From Planctomycetia bacterium (GTDB taxonomy: Bacteria > Planctomycetota > UBA1135 > UBA2386): a DNA stretch of 38,655 nt. This document shows positions 32,467-38,655 of this stretch, in pieces. Each line of letters opens with the position of its first letter. Positions within the stretch are counted from its first letter, which is position 1. The translations under genes and the position numbers were made by a program. The notes under the pieces are model-generated. The model did no database searches. It saw nothing but the letters and a program-made list of their open reading frames with translations, and was not told the DNA's origin. The stretch spans positions 1 through 38,655 of the forward strand of contig SXPB01000277.1 of NCBI GenBank assembly GCA_005776475.1. Reading direction: 5' to 3'.

Positions 32467-34570
32467 GCCGCAGGGCTCCGACCGCGGCGCGGATCGCGTT
32501 GGCCACGTAGTCGCAGTGCGCTTGCGTGTAGCGTTCGTTGATCGGCAACACGACGACGCTGTCGAGGCCGCCTAGCGCGCCCTGGTAGTGCGCCGGGTCG
32601 AACATCGCCGCTGCGCGTTCGCGCCGCGGATTGTGCTGCAGCGGCAGCCACGTCACCGGCGAAGTGCGCCAGTCGCGGAACAGCTCGCACTGAAACGCCG
32701 GCTTCTGGATGTAGTGCGGCGCGCAGGCGATGCCGGCCGCCTGCAGCTTCGTCGCCAGCGCGCGCGGGCCACCGGGCACCAGCCTGCGGTCGACGTGGAA
32801 CGCGAACTTCCACCAGCTGTGCGTGCCATGCGCCGGGTCGCGCGGCAGCACCAGCCCTTCGACCCCGGCCAGGGCCTGCTGCAGCGTCGCCGCGACGGTG
32901 CGCCGGGCGGCCACCACGTCGGCGAGCTTCGGCAACTGCCCGAGCGCCACCGCGCCCTGCAGTTCGGTCAGCCGGTAGTTCAGCGCCGGGAAGTAGTGGT
33001 CGGGCTTCTTGTCGCCGTAGCCCCAGGCCTTGTTCACGTACAGGAACACGCGCCGCGCGACGTCGGCGTCGTCGGTGACGACGATGCCGCCTTCGCCCGT
33101 GGTGATGTGCTTGCCCTGCTGCAGCGAGAAGGTGCCGATGCGGCCGACGGTGCCGACCTTGCGGCCACGCCACGTGGCGCCGAACGCCTGGGCCGCGTCT
33201 TCGATCAGCACGAGGCCACGTTCGTTCGCCAGCGCCTGCAGCCCGTCGAGGTCGCACGGGTTGCCGAACAGGTGGGTGACGACGATGGCGCGGGTGCGGT
33301 CGGTGAGCTGCGCGCGCACGGTGTCGGCGGTGACGTTGAGCGTGACCGGATCGACGTCGGCGAACACCGGCACGCCGCCTTCGTACAAGATCGGCGTCAG
33401 CGCGCCCATGTCGGTGATCGGCGTCGTCACGACTTCGTCGCCCGGTCGCAACTGCAGCGCGGCGATCGCGCAGTGCACCGCGGCCGAGCCCGAGGCGCAC
33501 GCGATCGCGTGCTGGCTGCCGACCCAGCTGGCGAAGCGCTTCTCGAACGTCGTCACCATCGTGCCGCGCGTGCTGTTCAGCGTGCCACGCTGCAGGACCA
33601 TCGCGACCAGTGCCGCTTCGTCGTTGCCGAAAGTGCGGCCGGTGGCGTCGCCCTCGCTCGGCAGCGGGAATGCGGTCGCCTTCGGCACCCCCTGCAGCAC
33701 ATCGACGATGCGCGCGGCGGATTCGTTCGCGACGGGCCCGGGTCCGCGTCCGGCTCGGGCGGCCCGCGCAACGACGCGCAGCACGGCGCCGAGATTGGGC
33801 TCCATCTGCGTCACCAGTCCGGCGGCGACTCCGGGCGCCCACAAGCCGGCCGCCGGAGTGACGACGCACGGCACGCCCAACGCCACCGCGACGCGCTGCC
33901 AAGCGATCGAATCCGTCAGCACGACTTCCGCCGCGGCCGCGCGGGCGATCCACGCCGCCACGCCGGCATGCTCGGGCAACGCCGCCCGCTGCGGCCAGCC
34001 GCCGCGCTCGAGCATCTCCAACAGGAGAGGATCGGCGGCGGTTGCATGCTCGAGCAGCGTGGCGAGGCCCTTCGGCGGTGCCTGCGAAGGCAACGGCAAC
34101 GCGGCAAGTGCCTTGGCAACCAGATCGCCGACCACCGCAACCTCGTGCGCCGGCACATCGTGCTCCGCCAACGCCAGCCGCTCGAGTTCGCCGGCAACAC
34201 ACCCGGTGCTCGCCAGGGCCAGCCCGGCGGGCCGTCCGAAGGCTCGCACGCCGCCGTCGAGTCCGACCACGCGCACGTTGCGCTGGCGTGCCAGCAACGT
34301 GAGGCGGCGCGTGAGGACGCCTGCACCGAGGTGGGCGACGCAGGCGAGGGACCCCGTGAGGACTTCGCTCGCGAACCGATCCGCCGCGCCTTCGTCGGCG
34401 ACGACGTGCACAGTCGCATCGTTCCCAAGTTGCGCGCGCAGGCTTGCGACCTCTCGCTCCGGCGCCCCGGCCACGACCCGGAACGCGACGCCGCGCGCCC
34501 GCAGCTCGGCGAGCACCGGTCCGAGCAGGAAGGCGGCGAAACAGTCGCCGACCGCGAGGAGGATCGTCAC
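32459..34570 (-). CDS. Fusion of a degenerate WecB-like domain with a DegT/DnrJ/EryC1/StrS aminotransferase
   Basis: The 703-residue product has two parts. Residues about 312-703 are a full DegT-type sugar aminotransferase: ITDMGALTPI, IEDAAQAFGA with Asp458, and the Schiff-base Lys487 in LQQGKHITTGEGG, then the C-terminal CAPHYIQKPAFQ block. It would transaminate a 3-keto UDP-sugar. Residues 1-290 resemble the GT-B fold of UDP-GlcNAc 2-epimerases (WecB, WbpI): ILLAVGDCFAAFLLGPVLAEL at the start, HEVAVVGDLVAKAL, then VLTDSIAWQRVAVALGVPCV. The GTRPE and HRxEN catalytic motifs are absent and the central part is short, so it is probably not an active epimerase. I know of no common protein with this pairing. 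The gene is 7 nt after the membrane-protein gene. Confidence 0.82.
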   Translation of the reverse strand: MTILLAVGDCFAAFLLGPVLAELRARGVAFRVVAGAPEREVASLRAQLGNDATVHVVADEGAADRFASEVLTGSLACVAHLGAGVLTRRLTLLARQRNVRVVGLDGGVRAFGRPAGLALASTGCVAGELERLALAEHDVPAHEVAVVGDLVAKALAALPLPSQAPPKGLATLLEHATAADPLLLEMLERGGWPQRAALPEHAGVAAWIARAAAAEVVLTDSIAWQRVAVALGVPCVVTPAAGLWAPGVAAGLVTQMEPNLGAVLRVVARAARAGRGPGPVANESAARIVDVLQGVPKATAFPLPSEGDATGRTFGNDEAALVAMVLQRGTLNSTRGTMVTTFEKRFASWVGSQHAIACASGSAAVHCAIAALQLRPGDEVVTTPITDMGALTPILYEGGVPVFADVDPVTLNVTADTVRAQLTDRTRAIVVTHLFGNPCDLDGLQALANERGLVLIEDAAQAFGATWRGRKVGTVGRIGTFSLQQGKHITTGEGGIVVTDDADVARRVFLYVNKAWGYGDKKPDHYFPALNYRLTELQGAVALGQLPKLADVVAARRTVAATLQQALAGVEGLVLPRDPAHGTHSWWKFAFHVDRRLVPGGPRALATKLQAAGIACAPHYIQKPAFQCELFRDWRTSPVTWLPLQHNPRRERAAAMFDPAHYQGALGGLDSVVVLPINERYTQAHCDYVANAIRAAVGALRHG

Positions 34571-34577
34571 GCTCGCC

Positions 34578-35351
34578 TTAGCCGGGACCTGGCTGCTGGT
34601 TCAAGCGCACCGCGACGACGCTGAGCAGGTCGTTCACCTGTTGCTCGATGCGGTTCACGCTGGCGACGTTGTCGAGCACGATCGCCTTCTTCGAAGTCGC
34701 GGGCTGGAAGATCAACCGGCCGCTGCGCAGCAGCAGGAACTCGACGACGTCGCTGATCTCCTTGTTCATCTCGAGCCCCTCGGTCGACCAACGCTGGATG
34801 TCACCGAGGTAGCCGTGGTGGTGCAGGATCTCGCGCGCGTTGACTTCGTAGTAGTTGAAGCGCGTGTTGACGAACACCAGCAGCAACAGGAAGCCGAGCC
34901 CGGCGGCGAAGAAGCCGTAGAAGCCCGTGTTGGCCTGGATGTCGATGCTGCCGAACAGCTTGCCGAGATAGCCGGTGAGGTCGGCCTTGGTGTCGAGCCA
35001 CAACACGGCCAGCACGATCGCGATGATCGAGATCACGATGGTGATCGACTTGATGCGCGAAAAGTCGAACGAGAACACCAGCAGGTTCAGCAGCAGCACC
35101 AGCATGAAGGTGTTGCCGAGCACCGCCGAGCCGACCTGGCCTTCCGCCTTGCCGATGCCGAGCCACGACAACAGGAAGAAGATCGAAGCGCAGAGGAAGG
35201 TGGGGTAGAGGAACACGACCTTCGGCCACGGCCGGATGATCACGCTCTCCGGGGCGCGCTCCGGCGGCGGGGCCGGAGCCTGGGTTTGGGTCGCTGTGGG
35301 AGCCGGGCTCGGAGAAGGAGTCGGCGAAGCGGGAGGAGGAGTCGCGGTCAT
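34578..35351 (-). CDS. Four-span membrane protein with Pro-rich N-terminus, function unknown
   Basis: The 257-residue protein starts with about 45 Pro/Thr/Ala-rich residues. Four membrane helices follow, for example VVFLYPTFLCASIFFLLSW, TFMLVLLLNLLVFSF, ITIVISIIAIVLAVLWL and FYGFFAAGLGFLLLLVFV. The C-terminal 95 residues are soluble (NYYEVNAREILHHHGYLG; VVEFLLLRSGRLIFQPA) and look like a small beta domain facing the cytoplasm. No family recognised. ATG at 35351 was chosen because the upstream extension of the frame has no protein-like character. It is the first gene of the nucleotide-sugar operon, only 7 nt before the fusion gene, so it may help export or regulation of the product; this is inference. 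Confidence 0.72.
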   Translation of the reverse strand: MTATPPPASPTPSPSPAPTATQTQAPAPPPERAPESVIIRPWPKVVFLYPTFLCASIFFLLSWLGIGKAEGQVGSAVLGNTFMLVLLLNLLVFSFDFSRIKSITIVISIIAIVLAVLWLDTKADLTGYLGKLFGSIDIQANTGFYGFFAAGLGFLLLLVFVNTRFNYYEVNAREILHHHGYLGDIQRWSTEGLEMNKEISDVVEFLLLRSGRLIFQPATSKKAIVLDNVASVNRIEQQVNDLLSVVAVRLNQQPGPG

Positions 35352-35492
35352 GTGGTTTCCGCGCCGGATGGCGCGGCGCCGAATGCGCAGCAGCGGGCCG
35401 AAGATTGTGCGGCGGGCGTCGCCGCCGTTCCAGCCTGAGGGAGCAAGCTTCGCCACCTTCCTGGGCTCGGAGTGGAATGGTAGTCTCGGAGA
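35352..35492. promoter_or_regulatory. Divergent promoter region with -10-like TAGTCT
   Basis: This 141-nt gap holds control sequences for the membrane-protein operon (minus) and the Asp-box gene (plus). On the plus strand TAGTCT (35481-35486) lies 6 nt before the ATG at 35493, which fits a leaderless transcript. No clear -35 box was seen at 16-18 nt upstream. Nothing consensus-like was found for the minus strand. Confidence 0.4.
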
Positions 35493-37076
35493 ATGGTGCC
35501 CCTGCCGCCGTGGCTCGCTTGCGGACTGCTGTCGCCAATCATGTCGTTCGCAGTGGCCCAAGTGCCACCCCACGCGACTTTGCTGAATCCGACGCTTGCT
35601 ACGGGCTATCCCATCGTCGTGCACGACGGCGACGATGTGCACGCGATCGCTTCCGGCAGTGGCACGCTGCTGCACGCCCGCTCGCGCGACGGCGGACGCA
35701 CGTGGCCGCTGCGCGAAGTCCCACTCGGCCCGTTCGCCACCGCGCTGTCGACCACCTTCGCCGTAGACGTCGCCGGTCCGGGCCAACTGCTCGCGGTCGG
35801 TCTCGACCTCTTCGCGGGGCCGACCCTATGGCGCTCCACCGACCACGGCACGACGTGGGCGAGTGGCATGCCGCTGTTCGCAACACCGACAACCGGCATT
35901 GGCGGCATCGCTCTGCTCGCGAACGGCCCCAACGTCACCGTCGCGTGGCTGCGCAGCAACGTCGGCGAACTCGTGTGTCGAACGTCCACAGACGGTGGCG
36001 CCACGTGGCTGCCGATCAACACATTGGTCGCTCCGGGACCAAACAGCAGTTCGGATCGACTGCACGCCTTCCGCAACGGCAACACGATCGACCTGCTGTG
36101 GAACAGCTTCCTCGACGCGTGGCACCAACGCTCCACCGATGGCGGCGCCACCTGGTTGCCGGCACCCGCGTTGGTCCCCGGCGGCGCCGTGCAGGTCGCT
36201 TCCAGCGATGGCACGAACCTGCTTGTCGCCACCAGTTCGGGAATCGTTCGGTCGTCGAATGGGGGAGCGACGTGGGTAATGCACTCGATTCCGGGTGTGC
36301 CGTTTCCGAGCGCAATGGCGAGAGAAGGCGCGCTGCTCGCGGTGCTCGGCACCACGACCCAGCCGTCGTTCGGCGCCATCACCTACGCAGTCCGCGTTTC
36401 CATCGACAGTGGCCAGGCGTGGGTCGGCAACGCACTCACACTGCCATCGCCGGTGAACTACAACTCGCAAGTGCTGGTCGAAGCGGGCAGCGTCTACGTG
36501 CGATTCTGGCCAGGCGACGCGTTGAACGTCGTGACGTCGCACAACGCCGGAGCGTCGTGGCAGCTCGTCCTCGGCCCAGTCAGTGGCGGCCTTTCGCCTG
36601 GCTCGGATCGCAACGTGCATATCGTGCGCGGCACCAATCCGAGCACGCTCGGCACCGGCTATTACGCCTATGCAGGAATCGGCAGCACCACGCTCGGCAT
36701 CGCCACGGCGGGCAACGGCGGCATCACCCCGCGCCTGCGAGCCCTCGGCTTGCCGTTCCAAGGAACGACCACGACGTTGCAGGTCAGTGGTGCGGTTGGC
36801 GGCAGTGCCGGCGGACTCGCCGTGTCGTTCGCACCGCCCGCACCATTGCCACTCGGCAGCGCGATCGTGTGGCCGACGACGGCGCCGTTGCTGTTTGTGT
36901 TTGCGACCAGCGGTGCCGTCGGCGCGCCAGGCGCAGGCACATTCCAACTCCCGGTCGCGATCCCACTCAACCCGTTCCTCGCCGGCATGTCGTTCACGAG
37001 CCAGGGGCTGGTGCTCGATGGCGCGAACCCAGACGGTTTTGTGGTCAGCAACGCGCTCGAGACGTGGTTGCGGTGA
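35493..37076 (+). CDS. Secreted Asp-box (BNR) propeller protein with C-terminal planctomycete-type domain
   Basis: The 527-residue product has a signal peptide (cleavage near FAVAQ) and seven Asp boxes of the form S-x-D-x-G-x-T-W, at about residues 64, 115, 165, 214, 254, 303 and 349. Spacing is 40-51 residues, so a seven-bladed propeller is likely. Sialidases have six blades and an Arg triad with an FRIP motif; neither FRIP nor the triad is evident, so I do not call it a sialidase. The last 130 residues (GIGSTTLGIATAG, GITPRLRALGLPFQG, FQLPVAIPLNP, MSFTSQGLVLD) form a separate beta domain seen at the ends of many planctomycete secreted proteins. The ATG follows TAGTCT by 6 nt. A paralogue lies directly downstream. 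Confidence 0.8.
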   Translation: MVPLPPWLACGLLSPIMSFAVAQVPPHATLLNPTLATGYPIVVHDGDDVHAIASGSGTLLHARSRDGGRTWPLREVPLGPFATALSTTFAVDVAGPGQLLAVGLDLFAGPTLWRSTDHGTTWASGMPLFATPTTGIGGIALLANGPNVTVAWLRSNVGELVCRTSTDGGATWLPINTLVAPGPNSSSDRLHAFRNGNTIDLLWNSFLDAWHQRSTDGGATWLPAPALVPGGAVQVASSDGTNLLVATSSGIVRSSNGGATWVMHSIPGVPFPSAMAREGALLAVLGTTTQPSFGAITYAVRVSIDSGQAWVGNALTLPSPVNYNSQVLVEAGSVYVRFWPGDALNVVTSHNAGASWQLVLGPVSGGLSPGSDRNVHIVRGTNPSTLGTGYYAYAGIGSTTLGIATAGNGGITPRLRALGLPFQGTTTTLQVSGAVGGSAGGLAVSFAPPAPLPLGSAIVWPTTAPLLFVFATSGAVGAPGAGTFQLPVAIPLNPFLAGMSFTSQGLVLDGANPDGFVVSNALETWLR

Positions 37077-37084
37077 CGAACAGG

Positions 37085-37090
37085 TAGTAT
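37085..37090 (+). promoter_or_regulatory. -10-like TAGTAT before the second Asp-box gene
   Basis: TAGTAT ends 9 nt before the ATG at 37100. If it works as a -10 box the mRNA would have a leader of only a few bases. The same kind of hexamer stands before the first paralogue. No good -35 box was found. Confidence 0.4.
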
Positions 37091-37099
37091 GCGACGACC

Positions 37100-38655
37100 A
37101 TGCGTTCCCTCGCCTTGATCGCGGCCTTGGGGCTCGGCCTGCCGATGACGGCGCTGGGCCAGGTTCCCACGCACGCCACCTGGCTGAATCCGACCACGCA
37201 GCAGCAGTACCTGCTTGCCCTGCATGACGGCGATGACGTGCACGTGCTCGGCCTTGGCCCACCCGCACTGAACCAGGGCTTGCGGTACGCGCGCTCACGG
37301 GACGGTGGTCGAACCTGGCCGTTGCGTGAGGTCGCGCTCGGGGGCTACCTCGAGGACACGTCGTTCGCCGCCACACTGGCCGGACCAGGCGTCCTGATCG
37401 CAGTCGGCAGCGACCAAAGCGTCGGCCCCGTCTACTGGCGTTCCGCGGACGGTGGCACCACCTGGTCGAGCACTGCACCGCTGTTCGCGGTTGCGAGCCC
37501 GCCAGGGACCGGCACGGTGGCCGCCCTCGCGGACGGCCTGGATGTGTTGGTGCTGTGGCTGCGGGGCAACCAACTGAATTGTCGGCGTTCGCTCGACGGC
37601 GGCGTGGTTTGGCAGCCGGCCCAGCAGGTCTCTGCCTACACGAACGGCGGCAGCTTTCTGCACTGCTTCCGGAATGGCAGCGTGATTGATGTGCTGTGGA
37701 ACAGCGGCAGCACAGGCGCAGTTCGCCAGCGTTCCACGGACGGTGGATCCTCGTGGTTGCCGACGGAGACGTTGGTGGCGCCGTCGATGCAGACCGCAAC
37801 CAGCAACGGCACCCACCTGATGGTGCGTCCGAGTGTCGGCAACTCGCTGCTGCATTCCGCGGACGGCGGCGCTACCTGGGTGCCAAAGACGATTCCCGGC
37901 ATGCCGTTTCCCCAGCGGTTTGCCCAGGAAGGCACGCGGATGGCGGCCGTCGGTACTGAGCAGTTTTCTGGCCTCGGTGCGAACACCTACGTCGTCAGTG
38001 TCTCCAACGATGGGGGGCTGACGTGGCCGGCGAGCCCGTTGCAGTTGCCTTCCCCGGTATCGTGGCAGACGCAAGTCCTCGTCGAAGACGGCGTCGTCTA
38101 CGTGCGTTTCTATCCCGGCGACACGCTCGGCGTGGTCACGTCGCGCGACGGCGGGAACACCTGGCAACTCGTCGGCGGCTCGGTGAGCGGTGGCTTGTGG
38201 CCCGGACCGCGGCGCAACGTGCACCTCGTCACGACCTACAGCCCACCGACGACCTACGGCAACTTCCACGTGTATGTCGGGCTCGGCAGTTCGACGCTCG
38301 GCACGGGCACTCCCGGGGCCGGCGGAATCGTGCCGCGACTCGAAGCGAACGGCTTGCCGTTCCAGGGTGCAGTGACGACGTTGCAGCTGACGCACGCCGT
38401 CGGTGGCAGTCTCGGCGCACTCGGAATCTCGTTCGCGGCGCCGATGCCCGTGCCCCTCGGTGGCGCGGTGCTGTGGCCGGCGGTGGCGCCGATCGTGCTG
38501 CCGTTCGCGACGGCAGGAACCGCCGGCCTGCCCGGCACGGGTGGTCACTCGCTGCCGATCGCGATCCCGACGAATCCGGCCCTCGTCGGCGCGTCGTTCA
38601 CGAGCCAGGCGTTGGTGCTCGACACCGCGAACGTCGACGGCTTCGCCGTCAGCAA
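37100..38655 (+). CDS. Second Asp-box propeller protein, paralogue of the upstream gene (3' end cut)
   Basis: ATG at 37100 opens 518 codons running off the window. The signal peptide is MRSLALIAALGLGLPMTALG. It has the same plan as the upstream gene: near-identical opening (VPTHATWLNPT against VPPHATLLNPT), seven Asp boxes (SRDGGRTW, SADGGTTW, SLDGGVVW, STDGGSSW, SADGGATW, SNDGGLTW, SRDGGNTW) and the C-terminal domain (GLGSSTLGTGTPGAGG; VPRLEANGLPFQG; LPIAIPTNP; ASFTSQALVLD). By alignment with its paralogue only about 7-8 codons are missing. The two genes arose by tandem duplication and have since diverged. The start lies 23 nt after the upstream stop and has its own -10-like box. Confidence 0.8.
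   Translation, partial: MRSLALIAALGLGLPMTALGQVPTHATWLNPTTQQQYLLALHDGDDVHVLGLGPPALNQGLRYARSRDGGRTWPLREVALGGYLEDTSFAATLAGPGVLIAVGSDQSVGPVYWRSADGGTTWSSTAPLFAVASPPGTGTVAALADGLDVLVLWLRGNQLNCRRSLDGGVVWQPAQQVSAYTNGGSFLHCFRNGSVIDVLWNSGSTGAVRQRSTDGGSSWLPTETLVAPSMQTATSNGTHLMVRPSVGNSLLHSADGGATWVPKTIPGMPFPQRFAQEGTRMAAVGTEQFSGLGANTYVVSVSNDGGLTWPASPLQLPSPVSWQTQVLVEDGVVYVRFYPGDTLGVVTSRDGGNTWQLVGGSVSGGLWPGPRRNVHLVTTYSPPTTYGNFHVYVGLGSSTLGTGTPGAGGIVPRLEANGLPFQGAVTTLQLTHAVGGSLGALGISFAAPMPVPLGGAVLWPAVAPIVLPFATAGTAGLPGTGGHSLPIAIPTNPALVGASFTSQALVLDTANVDGFAVS

Noticed and set aside
35493-37076. Sialidase annotation
   Set aside because: Asp boxes alone occur in many propellers; no FRIP motif or Arg triad was found.

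Overview
This is a high-GC (about two-thirds G+C by eye), densely coded bacterial chromosome segment, most likely from a member of the Planctomycetota. The signs are a type II secretion pseudopilin operon with oversized minor pseudopilins, a PATAN/DUF4388-propeller fusion, a PEP-CTERM protein, and two Asp-box propeller proteins ending in a roughly 130-residue C-terminal domain that I associate with secreted planctomycete proteins. The phylum is inferred; there is no rRNA in the window. No phage, insertion sequence, transposase or CRISPR array was seen.

Layout. (1) Positions 1-10475, plus strand: the tail of a GspG-like major pseudopilin, then GspH-, GspK-, GspJ- and GspI-like pseudopilins in overlapping frames, then a secreted zinc-ribbon protein and a parvulin-type lipoprotein. 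ScpB follows (10486-11427). (2) tRNA-Glu(TTC) has a good sigma70-type promoter and a GCAA-capped hairpin. (3) Positions 11612-14906, plus: an exosortase-A-type acyl-CoA ligase, a Nudix hydrolase and an anchored protein of unknown function. (4) A membrane protein on the minus strand (14909-15856) diverges from an APC amino acid permease and a coiled-coil membrane protein (15925-17921). (5) Minus strand, 17961-20187: a HEAT-like lipoprotein, an RluA-type pseudouridine synthase, and a small lipoprotein with a PEP-CTERM tail. The last lies behind a near-consensus sigma-54 promoter, next to a 379-nt gene-free stretch. (6) A 1204-residue PATAN/membrane/PEGA/propeller protein (minus) diverges from a secreted protein of unknown function (plus). 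(7) Minus strand, 25746-28353: tRNA-Leu(TAG), a 7Fe-type ferredoxin, an E1-like ThiF/MoeB protein and a cysteine desulfurase, which together look like a sulfur-transfer cluster. (8) A large Gly-linker lipoprotein that may be a polysaccharide lyase (28508-30847, plus). (9) Minus strand, 30855-35351: a membrane protein and three nucleotide-sugar enzymes (an aminotransferase fused to a degenerate WecB-like domain, a Gfo/Idh/MocA dehydrogenase, a WbpD/WlbB-like acyltransferase). (10) Positions 35493-38655, plus: tandem paralogous seven-Asp-box secreted proteins, the second cut by the window edge.

How the genes fit together. The theme is the cell envelope and export: a secretion pseudopilus, lipoproteins, a PEP-CTERM protein with its probable sigma-54 control, an exosortase-associated ligase, and surface-sugar synthesis. 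The least expected features are LamG-like and repeated beta modules built into minor pseudopilins, a protein with both a lipobox and a PEP-CTERM tail behind a sigma-54 site, and the epimerase-like/aminotransferase fusion. Many genes lack a clear Shine-Dalgarno sequence. Several have a TAGNNT hexamer 6-9 nt before the ATG, which suggests leaderless or near-leaderless transcripts.
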